Source of the DNA: Cafeteria roenbergensis
Lineage: Eukaryota > Sar > Bigyra > Bicosoecida > Cafeteriaceae
Reading direction: 5' to 3'
Assembly: GCA_008330645.1 (NCBI GenBank)
Contig: VLTN01000024.1
Location: 372,001-436,000, forward strand
DNA length: 64,000 nucleotides
A program made the position numbers and the translations under genes. Every line of letters begins with the position of its first letter. Position 1 is the first letter of the stretch. Shown here one piece after another: positions 19,862-30,012 of the stretch. Under the pieces are notes generated by a model. The model was not told where the DNA came from. It did no database searches and saw only the letters and a program-made list of their open reading frames with translations.

Positions 19862-20867
19862 GGTCGCAGCAGTGCCAGCGCGAAGGCTGCTTCGAGGAGG
19901 GGGAAACAGTCGGGGCGACGGGAGGGGGCCGGGCAGCTTCGAGTGGGAGCACGCAGCAGGCAGCGCCGCACAGTCCGCTCCGGGCGCAGGCGAGCCCGCT
20001 CTCCGAATCCCGGACGGGTGCACCCAGGCTGACGAAAGGCAACGGAGCGAGCCCCGCTGCCACGCGGGAGCGCGGCGGCAGGGGCATCAGCGCGGAGGCA
20101 GGTCTCGAGGGCGTGGCGGGCCGGAGGCAACGAGGACGAAGGCGAATCGACGCGAGCGGCGCAGGCGCTCCTCTCGGCCGTGGCGGCCGCAAGGAGGAAC
20201 CGGCTGGCGCCGGGCAGGAGGGCGCTCTGCGGTTCCAGGCGCGCCCGGCACACCTGCGCTCGGCCGAGTGGCGCGCATCGGCGGCGCCGGGCGGGCGACA
20301 TGCAGCGCCCCATCGCCTCACGCTCGCAGCACCGAGGGCCTCGGCCGGAAGAGGGCCGGGACGGCAGGCCCCGCCGCGGAGACGACAGCAGTCGCAGCGC
20401 GAGCCAGCATCGGTCCGACTTGCGCGGCGCCCGGGTCTGTGGGGCGCGCCCTGGCGGTCTGCGCTTGCGCGCTCGAGAGGCTTGGTGCGGATGACCGCTC
20501 TGCCGGCCGCCGAGCAACTCGCCCGCCAGCGGCGAGGTTAGGGTTGACGCATGCGTTACTGGCGCCTTGCTCCGGAGAGTCCCAGCGCGACAGCAAGCAG
20601 CACCCTTGCGTCGCGCTTGGCGCGAGCCCCCTCCACCAGGCTCCCCGGCCGCGCATACCGGGAGGGCGCGCTAGCAACCGCGGCCCCCGGCCCGAGAGGC
20701 GGCTTGTTTGCCCGAGTGAGTGGTGGAGGCGCCGTTGCCCTTGCACGCCGCCTGCGCGGCGACCCCTGACTCGCAGCGGCGCGCCTGGCGGTCCCCGCGC
20801 CGCCCCATGCCGCCGCGCCGATTCCGTGTTCTGCCGCCTGCCGCAGGAGGGGCACGTCCGGCCGCCA
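19862..20867. promoter_or_regulatory. Divergent intergenic region L1 / DYRK1
   Basis: About 1 kb separates the L1 and kinase start codons. Open frames cross it but show no domain. The minus strand just above 19861 reads Arg/Ser/Pro/Ala-rich in frame with L1 without an ATG, so an L1 leader exon could hide here. A possible acceptor (CTGCCGCAG at 20837-20845) precedes the kinase start, hinting at a 5' non-coding exon. Confidence 0.35.
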
Positions 20868-23436
20868 ATGGCTCACGCCGCCATCACGAGCAGCATCGTG
20901 CTCGAGCGGACGGTCCAGGCGAACTCGAACCCCCGCAAGGCGACGGATGGGCCGGTCCGCAAGGTGAGGCCGACACCCGTGCAGCCAGACGAGCATGCCC
21001 GGCCCGCGGGGCGAGCCACCCGCTGGGACGGGGCCGTCGCGCGGCCTCTCAGGCGCGGCCGTGGCATTCGATGCTGAACGAACCGCCACGCCCGTTTGTA
21101 TTTTTCCCGTGCCATCGAGCGGCCGGCCAGGGCTGCCCCAGCGCCCCAGCGCCCCAGCGCCTGCTGCACGCCGCGCGTCGGGATGCCAAGCATCGCTGGT
21201 CCACCCCGCGCCGGTCCCTGACCCCCCCCCTGGTTGCCCCGTGTGGCTGCAGTTGACCACGGAGCTGCTCAAGACTTACAAGCACATCAACGAGGTTTAC
21301 TACAAGAAGAAGCGCGAGCGCCAGCGCCAGCGAGAGGCCGCCAAGAAGACGTACGACTTCCAGGTGAAGATTGGGGAGGTGCTCAACGGGCGCTACGAGG
21401 TGCAGAAGGAGCTGGGAAAGGGGTCGTTTGGCCAGGTGGTGAGCGCGCACGACAGGCAAACAGACCTGTCGGTCGCGATCAAGGTCATCAAGTCCAAGGA
21501 CGCGTTCCGCAAGCAGGCCAAGACTGAGATCCAGCTGCTGCAGCTGCTGAACTCCATGGACCCGGACGACCAGTGGGGCATCGTGCAGCTGCAAGAGGTG
21601 TTCGACCACGGCAAGCACGTTTGCCTGGTGTTTGAGCACCTCTCCTTCAACCTCTTTGAGCTCCTGAAGCGCATGAAGTTCACCGGGGTATCCCTGAACC
21701 TGATCCGCAAGTTCGCGCGCCAGATCCTCAAGACGCTGGCCTTCCTCAGCCTGCCCGACATCGACGTTGTTCACTGCGACCTCAAGCCCGAGAACATCCT
21801 GGTGCGCCAGCCCTCCCGCTCCGCCATCAAAGTCATCGACTTCGGGTCGAGCTGCAAGCGCGCCAAGCGCATGTACTCGTACATCCAGTCCCGCTTCTAC
21901 CGCTCTCCGGAGGTGATCCTCGGCCTCCCCTACGACCAGGCCATCGACATGTGGTCGCTCGGATGCATCCTCGTCGAGCTCCACACGGGCGTGCCCCTCT
22001 TCGCCGGCCGGGACGAGATGGACCAGATGCACCGCTTCGTGTCCCTCAAGGGCCTGCCTCCCCGCCACATGCTGGAGAAGGGCCGCAAGACCGCGCAGTT
22101 CTTCTTTGTGGAGAAGCAAATATGGGACGCCATTCCGGCCGTGCCCACTCCCCCAATGCCGCCAATGCCGGCGCGCGGGGCGGGCCGCACCAGCGCGGAG
22201 CTGTTCTCCGTGCCGGGCATCCCTGACTCCGCGTGGGACGTGACCGCGCCGGTGCCCGAGCCCTCTGCTGAGCAGGACGGGGCTGGACAGTCGTCGTCTT
22301 CCTCCTCCTCCTCCTCGTCGTCTTCTTCATCGGCAGCAGCGGGGGCAGGGACACGGGCTGGCGCAGCAGCTGCGGGCTCGACCGCGGCCGCCTCTGCCGG
22401 CCGGGCCTCCGGGCCCGCCAGCTCATCGTCGTCCGCGGCCGCCGGGACGGCGGGCGCCACAGCCGCCTCGGGGGCAGCGCCAGAGGCGGCCCGGACCAGT
22501 GCCGACCCGTCGCTGCCTGCCGCCGCCGCCGCCGCTTCTACTGCTGCGGCCGCTGGCGCGAAGCCCTCGTTTAGCCCCGCCTCAGGGGCTGCCGGCCGAT
22601 CGCTGCCCTCATGGACGTCCGACCCCGGCCAGGCCGCGTCGGACCATCGCGCCTCCACGGCGGGGGCCGACGGTGCTTCCGCTGGCTCCACGGCCGCGCC
22701 TGGCACCTCGGATTCTGGTTCCGCTGCTGCTGCTGCTGCCGCTGGCTCCGGCAACGTGGCTGGCAGGCTAGCCCCCCCCCACCTCCCCGCAGCAAGCGTG
22801 CGTGACAAGGAGGCCCTCGCCGCCATGGTGCTCCGACGCAGCGCAGAGCGCTTCCGCGCCATCCGCGAGCAGTCCCTGCCCTCCAGCTACTCCCTCAAGC
22901 CGCGCTCCGAGCGGCCGGGCGCGTCGCAAGAACAGGCCATGGTGTCGGACCTGCGCGAGGCCCTCGGTGTGCACACGTTCGGGCCCAAGGGCCGTCGCCG
23001 GGACGAGCGAACGGGCCACACGGAGCGCCACTACGAGCTCTTCCTCGACCTCATCGAGCGGATGCTCGAGTGGGACCCCCGAAAGCGGGTGCGTCCCATG
23101 CAGGCGCTCAACCACCCATTCCTGCGCGAGGACGTGGAGGCGGGGAGGGAGGACGCGGCCGCATCGCGCACGGGTACGCCCTCCGGCAGCAGCGGCCCGG
23201 GCGGCGCAGCGGCAGCGCCCGCAGCGGCAGCCGCGGACCCCAGCGACGCCACTCCGGCGGCAGGGCACGTGAGGTCCACGGCGGCCGCAGCGGCCGTAAG
23301 CGCGGCCGCGGCGATGGCAGCATCCGCTTCGTCTGGCGCTGCTGCCGCCTCCGCCGCCCCTGCGGGGCCTCGCAGCTCGGCGGCGGCCCACCTTCGTTCA
23401 GGTGAGACGGACAGCCGAGGCTACACCATTCTGTAG
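20868..23436 (+). CDS. DYRK1: DYRK1/Minibrain-type dual-specificity kinase
   Basis: DYRK kinases autophosphorylate an activation-loop Tyr during synthesis and then act on Ser/Thr. Two exons (20868-20963, 21253-23436; intron 289 nt, phase 0) give 759 residues; human DYRK1A is 763. The join GPVRK-LTTELLKTYKHINEVYY reproduces the DYRK1 pre-kinase motif and DH box. The kinase has GKGSFGQVV, the ATP-binding Lys109 (VAIK), HCDLKPEN (Asp208), DFGSS (228) and the loop MYSYIQSRFYRSPE, with Tyr242 as the autophosphorylated residue. The pattern LGVHTFGPKGRRR-TGHTERHYELF matches the DYRK1 C-lobe segment, but about 280 residues of Ala/Ser/Gly/Pro-rich sequence (roughly 322-602) separate it from the GRKTAQFFF segment that should lie close by. 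A low-complexity tail follows. The ATG at 20868 has a good context; no nuclear signal or His run like those in vertebrate DYRK1A is seen. Confidence 0.93.
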
Positions 23437-24118
23437 GTGCACGCAGTGCCGCGCCCCGCTGCGTCGCCGCTCCGTTGCATGAGCTGTGGCGTCTCCAGGC
23501 CTTGTGTGGGTGTGCGGACGACGGTGTGGGAGTGAGCACGCGCGCCCGTGTTTGCAAGACAATTGGAAGTTTGCTTTGCCCGCCCCCGGTCGCTCTGCTC
23601 CCCCCACCACGCCACTCGCACCGACCGCTATTCCGCCGCGCCCAGCACGGCTGGGCCGGAGCGCGATGCTCCTCCCGGAGGATCGTGGCGTGCAAGCAGC
23701 CACCACGTGCGCGCGCGTGGTGCGCGTGAAGGGGGGTGTTCGAGCGGTCGCCGACGGCTCGCACGCTTTCGGGAGCCCATGCGCGCCGGACGGTCACAAA
23801 GGGAGTCATGCACGAATTACACAAACATGCGCGGCGACGCCCGTCCGCTCGGGGCGCTCCCTGCCGGCTCCGGCTTTCGCCGGGCGCTTGGGACAGGGGC
23901 CCGTCACAGCGGATGGCCCGCGCGCGGAGCAGCGCACACGCTGCAGAGCGGCAGGGGGCGTTGCGCCCTGCTGAGCTGCACACGTGCGCAGCTGCGTGAG
24001 GCAGCCGAGCTGGGAGGACTCGCGCTGCCGCGGTTCGGGGCGTGCCGGGGGTTGCAGTTGGCGGGCGTCGTTCTCGCGAGCGCCGGCGCCAGCTGTCCCT
24101 CTAGCACGCCCCCCCGCC
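23437..24118. other. Intergenic region DYRK1 / small membrane protein (convergent)
   Basis: These 680 nt follow the kinase stop and face the 3' end of a minus-strand gene. The first 150 nt are TG-rich (tgtgggtgtgcgg, ggtgtgggagtgagc). No ORF here shows a domain or coding character I can support. Confidence 0.4.
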
Positions 24119-24493
24119 TCAGGTGCTCGGCGGCGGGCGGGGCAGGTCGTGCAGTGTCCTGATCCTCGCGCCGAACGGCCGGTCCTCGCGCCTCGCCCGC
24201 CGTTGCGAGCTGGCGGGCGCGTCTGCCTGCCCGTCCGCCACGAGCCCCACGACGAACAGCCCCCCGAGGACGCTCGCGCCCACACTGCCTCGCCAGCCCC
24301 AAACAATGCTGGCGATGATGACGAAGGCGGCCAGGTACACCACTGCGGGCACCCCGCCGAACTTGCGCCTCAGAGCTTCCATCACTTGCGACGGCGGAGC
24401 AGGCCGCGACGCCGGCGCCTCGCTCGTGGCCGTGGCTTCCCGCGGCGCAGACGCCCCGACTGCGGGAGCCCCCTTGGGGACTGTGTCGGCCAT
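24119..24493 (-). CDS. Small membrane protein, unknown
   Basis: This is a 124-residue open frame without introns. The N-terminal ~40 residues are Ala/Pro/Ser-rich and probably disordered. Two hydrophobic segments follow closely: VVYLAAFVIIASIVWGW and VGASVLGGLFVVGLVADG, so a hairpin membrane protein or a single anchor is likely. The C-terminal ~35 residues are basic (SSQRRARREDRPFG). I do not recognise the family. The general shape (short soluble lead, FGGxPAVVYLAAF, short tail) is like small ER or mitochondrial membrane proteins such as SMIM/TMEM types, but this is only a shape argument. Its ATG lies 184 nt from the divergent flavin-reductase-like gene, suggesting a shared promoter. Confidence 0.6.
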   Translation of the reverse strand: MADTVPKGAPAVGASAPREATATSEAPASRPAPPSQVMEALRRKFGGVPAVVYLAAFVIIASIVWGWRGSVGASVLGGLFVVGLVADGQADAPASSQRRARREDRPFGARIRTLHDLPRPPPST

Positions 24494-24677
24494 CGCACCC
24501 CCTCTCAACGGAGTGGCGCGCTGTCTGCCCGCCGGGGGAGTGTCCCGCCTGGCCGCCCTGCAGCCGAGAGTTTCCGCCGCGGCAGAGCGCCAATTTTGGG
24601 CCCGGCGAACGTGTGCCGCGCAGCACAGCGCCCGCGCCGCGAGAAGGGAGCGCCACCGCCCCGATCGGCTGCCCGGA
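24494..24677. promoter_or_regulatory. Short divergent promoter
   Basis: Only 184 nt separate the start codons of the small membrane protein (-) and the flavin-reductase-like gene (+). It must contain both 5' UTRs and a compact bidirectional promoter. No TATA-like element is visible. Confidence 0.4.
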
Positions 24678-25364
24678 ATGGCCGCGGCGGCCGGCGGGGA
24701 GGCGGTGTGCGACGTCCTGCACGTCGCCGCCAGGCTGCTGTACCCCAACCCGGTCTGCCTGCTTGGCACCGTCGGCCCCGAAGGCGTCCCGAATTTCATG
24801 ACGGTGTCGTGGCTGACGTGCATCGACAACGACGGCTCGGTGTTTCTGTCGGTCAACGAGCGGCGGTGCTCCGCGGCGAACCTGCTCGCATCGCGGCGAC
24901 TGTGTCTCAGCGTTGCGGTGGACGGGATGCAGTCGCTGCTCGTCGCGGTGGGGAGCTGCCACGGCGCCCAGGAGGGTCTGCCGAAGAGCGAAGCGCTTGG
25001 CATCGACTGCTGCCTTCCGGGCTGGGCGGGGGAGTGGGCGGCCGAGGGCGGCCCGCCGGCAGCCGTGTGCGGGGCCGCGCACGTCGTCGTCGAGGTGGCC
25101 TCGGTGGACACGCAGGCCGGCCACCACCGCATCGTGGGCACGATTGCCGGCGCATGGGTCAGAAGGAGCATGTGGGCGGGCCGCACATACGCCGTCGCCG
25201 CGGAGGGCGGGCACAGCGACGCGTCTGAGCTGTGCGGCAGCCCGCACGACGAGGCGGCGGACGCCCAGCCCCGGGGGCTTCTCACCTTCCTGGGATCGCG
25301 GCGCTTCGGGGTGGTCAGGCCCGCGGCCGCGCCGCGCAAGCCTGGGTCCGACAAGCGAGCGTGA
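24678..25364 (+). CDS. Flavin reductase-like, FMN-binding split-barrel protein
   Basis: This is a 228-residue protein without introns. The N-terminal half matches the flavoredoxin/flavin-reductase split barrel: LLYPNPVCLLGTVGPEGVPNFMTVSW, then NDGSVFLSVNERR. These proteins bind FMN and reduce flavins or act as electron carriers, usually with NAD(P)H. The middle (about 110-140) has a Cys-containing loop and the later VRRSMWAGRTYAV segment closes the barrel. No transit peptide or membrane segment is present, so the cytosol is likely. Its exact substrate cannot be read from the sequence. The start at 24678 (MAAAAGGEAVCDV) is the first ATG and precedes the fold directly. Confidence 0.8.
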   Translation: MAAAAGGEAVCDVLHVAARLLYPNPVCLLGTVGPEGVPNFMTVSWLTCIDNDGSVFLSVNERRCSAANLLASRRLCLSVAVDGMQSLLVAVGSCHGAQEGLPKSEALGIDCCLPGWAGEWAAEGGPPAAVCGAAHVVVEVASVDTQAGHHRIVGTIAGAWVRRSMWAGRTYAVAAEGGHSDASELCGSPHDEAADAQPRGLLTFLGSRRFGVVRPAAAPRKPGSDKRA

Positions 25365-25687
25365 CTGCGGGGTCCAGGCCGCGCGGCGCTGAATCGCTGC
25401 CTGGGACCTCCGCCTCCCCCCCCTCTGCACCCCCACCCCACCCCAGGCATGCACCCGCACACGCACACGCACATGCACGCAGCTCGCCCCTGTTGTGTGT
25501 ACTGGGCACGCGTGCCGCGTTTGCACGCGCATGCGTGCGCGTGTGTGTGTGTGAAGGTGCGCGAAACGGCCCGTGCCAGCGAAACAGGTGGCCTGCTTGG
25601 TAGGCAGAGCGGCAGCTGGCCGAGGCACAGACCGCCAGGCGAGGGCCAGGCGGGCACAGGACGCCGGCCGCAGAGTGCACGGTCGAA
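25365..25687. other. Convergent intergenic region with CA/TG-rich repeats
   Basis: This 323-nt space lies between two 3' ends. It contains a cacacgcacacgcacatgcacgc tract (about 25448-25482) and a gtgcgcgtgtgtgtgtg tract (about 25534-25553). On each strand the TG-rich version falls downstream of the nearest stop. No gene is seen. Confidence 0.6.
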
Positions 25688-27542
25688 TCAGAGGCTCTTG
25701 AGGCGCTCGAAGGCGGCGCGCTCGAGCTCCTCGCGGTGGTCGGGGTGGGCGATGCTGATGAGCAGCTTGGCGCGCTCCTGTAGGGACTTGCCGAAGAGGT
25801 CCACGGCGCCGAACTCGGTGACGATGTTGTGGACGTGGGCGCGCGTGGTGACGACGCCGCCGCCCGGCTTGATGGTGGGCACGATGCGCGTCTCTCCCCT
25901 GCGAGTGACGGAGGGGAGGGCGATAATGGGCACGCCAGTGGGGCAGAGGGAGGCGCCTCTGATGAAGTCCAGCTGGCCGCCCACGCCCGAGAAGATGCGC
26001 TCGCCGATGGAGTCGGAGACGACCTGGCCGGTGAGGTCGACCTCGACAGCGGAGTTGATGGCCGTCATGTTGGGCTGCTGGCGGATGATGGTGGTGTCGT
26101 TGACGTAGGCGATGTCGCGCATGCGGACGAGGGTGTTGTCGTCGAGGAAGTCGTAGAGGCGGCGCGAGCCCACGCAGAATCCGCCGATGAGCTGGCCCAC
26201 GTTGAGGTGCTTGCGGGCGTTGGTGATGACCCCGTTCTGCACCAGGTCGATGATGCCGTCGCTGAACATCTCCGAGTGCACGCCGAGGTCGCGGTGGTCG
26301 CCCAGCTGCGAGAGCACCGCGTCGGGGATGGCGCCGATGCCCATCTGGAGCGTGGCCCCGTCGCGCACGAGCTCCTCGCTGATGATGCGGCCGATGTCGC
26401 GCTCCTGCTCGCTGGGCACGCGGACGCCCATCTCGGGGATGGGGTCGTCGGAGTGAAGCACCACGTCGATCTGGGACATGTGCACCTGCCCGTCGCCAAA
26501 CGTGCGAGGCATCTGCGGGGAAGCGGGGGGGCGAAAGGAGGCGCGGGGGGGGAGGGGGGGGGTGAGGGCGGCGGGGAGGCGGGCGTAGCGCTCTGCCGGG
26601 GCGGGGGGAAGGCCCGCCGAGGGATGCCAGAGTGGGCCACGGGCTGGAGACACGGCGGCAATGGAAGCGCCGTGGGCGGCTCACGTTGGGGTTGACCACT
26701 GCGATGGTCGTCTTGGCGCACTGGATGGCGGAGCGGACGACGTCGACGGAAACGCCGAGCGACGCGTAGCCGTGCTTATCGGGCGGCGAGACCGTGATCA
26801 GGGCCACGTCCAGCGGCACGTAGCCGCGGCGGAAGAGGAGCGGGATCTCAGACAAGAAGATGGGGGCGTACTGGCCGTGCCCCGCCTCGATCGACTTGCG
26901 GGCGTTGGGGCCCGTGAAAAAGTTGCGCACGTGAAACACGTCCGCCAGCTCCGGGGCCATGTACTCGCCCTTGCCCTCCGTGTGGATGTGCACCACGTGG
27001 ACCTTGTCGCCCTTGCCGCGGAGGCTCGGGCCGTGGTCGGCCAGCGCCTTGGTGAGAGCCAGCGGAGTTCCCGCCGCGGAGCCCACAAACACGGTCGTGC
27101 CAGGGCGCACGGCCGCGGCGATGGCGTCCACCGCGTCAGTTGCAACCCGCGGCTCGTGGCCCGGCCGCACCTGGAAGGGCTCTGCGGTGCGCGAGTCGGC
27201 GCGGACACGCGGCTTCAAGGTGGGTTTGCAAATGGTTCTCAGATTCGGCTCCCGCCGCCCTCAGACTCGGGCTCAAGGCAAGCTGGCGCAGCGGCACGCC
27301 TTCGTCCTGACACGACGAACGGGCATGTCGGCGGGGCGGCGCTGGACCCCCACCGCTGCCGCCTTGGATGTGTGTGTCCCCTGCGCGCCGTCGCTGCGAC
27401 TGTTGCTGCCGCGCCCATTTTCGACCCGAGCGCTTCCGGCCGCAAGGCCCGGCTCACCGGACATGGCGATGCATGGGGCCGCAGAGTCGTGGTATGCGCG
27501 GCCGGCGAGGCGCGCGAGGGCGCGTGCTTGGCGGGCAAGCAT
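25688..27542 (-). CDS. ACH1: Mitochondrial acetyl-CoA hydrolase / acetate CoA-transferase
   Basis: The enzyme belongs to the class I CoA-transferase family (ACH1, acetate:succinate CoA-transferase, 4-hydroxybutyrate CoA-transferase). It moves CoA between acyl-CoA and a carboxylate through a glutamyl-CoA intermediate. Three exons (27542-27458, 27181-26685, 26512-25688) give 468 residues, in frame at both junctions. Exon 1 is a textbook mitochondrial leader (MLARQARALARLAGRAYHDS). The core has GIGAIPDAVL, HSEMFSDG, NSAVEVDLTGQV (its Glu is the probable catalytic one), FSGVGGQLDFIRGA and RIVPTIKPGGGVVTTRAHV. These motifs fit the acetate/4-hydroxybutyrate CoA-transferase branch closely; whether succinate is the partner cannot be told. 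It lies third in a same-strand run after POLH and HIS7, with 135 nt to HIS7. Confidence 0.92.
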
Positions 27543-27677
27543 GGCGAAGGAGCTGTGCGGGCGGGCGCCGTGTGTGGGTCAGCTGATTGGCTCCTGATGG
27601 AGGCACGCTGCAGAGCCGCGACTCGGAATAGTTTTTGCTTCGTGCGGCAGCCAACGAGGGGCTGCGCAGGCGCTCGC

Positions 27678-29836
27678 TCACGCGTCGTCCCCGCGGTGCT
27701 CGACGCCCGCAGCTGCCAGCTCGCCCTTGACGGCCGAAATGGGAACCTCGCGCCTGTGGAAGATGCCGGCCGCGAGGGCGGCCTCTGCCCGCGTGCGCGA
27801 AAACACCTCCGAGAAGTGCTGCGGCTTCCCTGCGCCCGACGACGCAACCACGGGAATGCCCACGGCGGCGCACAAGTCGCCAATCAGGTCCAGGTCGAAG
27901 CCCTGCTTCTGGCCGTCCTCGTCCACGCAGTTCACCAGGAGCTCCCCAGCGCCGAGCGCCTCGCAAGCGCGCGCCAGCGCGTTGGTGTCCAGGCCGCTGC
28001 CCTCCCGCCCCCCGCTGAGCGTGCACTCGTACCACGCGTAGCGCTCGCCCGCCGGGCCGAAGCGGCGCGGCTCGGTCATCTCGACCACGTGCTTGTCCGG
28101 GGCGTCCTCGGGCGAGGCCACGTACACCCGCCGCGGGTCCACCGACACCACCACCGCCTGGCTGCCGTACACGCGCGCAATCTGCTCGATGCACGACGCG
28201 CCGGTGGCCTTGCCGCCACTCGCGTGCCAGGCCAGCGCCGCGCGCACCGCGTCCGACCCGACGGAGATCTTGTCGGCGCCGGCCCGGAAATAGCGCGCTG
28301 CCACGTCCAGCGACGTCCAGTGCTTGCCCGCCGAGTCGGTGTAGTCGCGGATGCCGCCGCCCACGGTGAGAGGCACGAACGCGGCCGCCGCGGCGCCGGC
28401 CAGCACCTCGAGCATCGGCTGCTCCTCCAGCGGCATCTCTCTGAAAGCAGTGATGTTCAGGAAGCACACTTCGTCCGCGCCCTCCTCGTAGTACCGCTGG
28501 CAGAGCTCAACCGGCTTGCCCAGGTTGCGCACCGCGCCGCCGCCCGACTCGCGGACGTCGTACTGGTCGCCCTTGGTGACGACCAGGTCGCCCGCGTCGT
28601 TCGAGCGCACGTCCAGACACCTGAGCGCAAGACCGGGGGGTGGGGGGTGGCATGCAAGGGCCGCGGGCGGGAGGCGGGGGGTCGCTTAGGGGCGGGCGAG
28701 GCGGGGGGCGTGGGCGCGGCGGGCGGTGAGCCAAGGGCTGCCGGTGGGCAACGCGCCAACTCACGCGACCACTCGGCGGGCGAGGCGGGTCGGGGAGGCG
28801 ACCCACGGGCCAGCTGCCGGCGCTCCGGCTTTGAGGGCCCCTGCGTCGCCGTTCGCCACGGCCGTTGCCGCGACGAGGAAGCGCCTGAGCAGCGCGATGC
28901 CGAGGGCGCCGCTCTTCTCGGGGTGGAACTGCGTCGCTGCCACGTTGCCTCGCTGCACTGCTGCGATGAAGCGCGAGCCGTCGTAGTCAGTGGAGGCCAG
29001 CACCCAGTCCCTGTTCGCGTCCGTCACCTCGGCGCGGAAGCTGTGCACGAAGTAGAGCTTGCTCGGGCTTGCGCCTGCAGCGGGGGCCGACCAGGCGCGG
29101 CAAGCCTCTTCAGAGTCGCCGAGAAGCGGGGAGGCGCGCCACGGGCTGACGCCGTTCCAACCAATCTGCGGCACCGCAGCCATGGCTCCCTTGAAGCGCG
29201 TAATCGTGCCGGGAATCACGCCAAGGCCCGCCACACCGGGGCTCTCCTCCGAGGCCTCGAACAAGGTCTGCATCCCGATGCAAATGCCAAGGAACGGGCG
29301 ATCCGCAGCCAAATACCTGCGTCAATCGAACGGAGTCGGTGGTGAAGGGGAGGCGTGGGAGGTCAGGCTGCGCGCTGCCAGGCTGTGTGACCCGGGACCA
29401 AATTTGGCCAGGGAGCGGCGCCGGGGACACAGCGCAGCCGCAGCAGCGCCGTGAGCGATTGCAGGCTCACTCCTTGAGCGGCTCGGCAAAGCCGCGGGCA
29501 GTCAGGGTCTCCATTGCTGAGCCAAACGCTCCGACTCCCGGGAAGACGAGAACTTTCGCGGTCCGGATGTCATCGGGGGTGACCACATCCTTGGGCGAGA
29601 ACCCGGCCTTGACAATCGCGTTCCTGCGGCGCGGCGAGAGGAGCGCGCGGACGCCGGCCTCGGTGGGGATCGCGTCGGGCGGGGCGCGCCACGACAGAGT
29701 CGGCGCGGGTGTCCCCGTCACTGCCCGCTCGCGCGTGCGGCCTGGCTCACCGGATCGACTGGATGTTGCCGGCACCGTAGTCCAGCAGGGAGACCTCTGG
29801 CATCTCGCCAGCACTCGCGGACGACGCGGCTGCCAT
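27678..29836 (-). CDS. HIS7: Imidazole glycerol phosphate synthase, fused HisH-HisF (HIS7)
   Basis: HIS7 converts PRFAR plus glutamine-derived ammonia into imidazole glycerol phosphate and AICAR, step five of histidine synthesis. Four exons (29836-29751, 29623-29471, 29316-28765, 28620-27678) give 577 residues; yeast HIS7 is 552. Introns are 127, 154 and 144 nt and all joins keep frame. The glutaminase domain begins LLDYGAGNIQSIR-NAIVKAGF and has nucleophile Cys92 (GICIGMQ) with His211 and Glu213 (QFHPEKSG). The synthase barrel begins RRVVACLDVRSND and shows VVTKGDQYDVRE, FVPLTVGGGIRD and the late phosphate loop IPVVASSGAG. The fused form is typical of fungi, plants and algae. The start chosen is ATG 29836; no clear organelle leader follows, though open Arg/Ser-rich sequence continues upstream. 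Confidence 0.95.
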
Positions 29837-30012
29837 GTCGGGCCCTTGCGCGAGGGGAGTGCGACGAGTGCGGCGAGTGGCCGGCGCGCGGCTTTCTGAC
29901 GTGACAGCTGCGGGTTGCAACTTGAACGGTCTGACGGCGACGAATCTCTGACCGGTGCAATCGAGGCCGCGCGGCCCGCGATTGCCACACAACAGTCGCC
30001 TGGCCACCGGCA

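Noticed and set aside
19862-20023. Extending ribosomal L1 54 codons upstream as a transit peptide
   Set aside because: The extension starts at GTG with no ATG; the ATG at 19861 has a good context, though an upstream leader exon remains possible.
20537-20546. Single TTAGGG-like hexamer
   Set aside because: One copy only, so not a telomeric or subtelomeric repeat.
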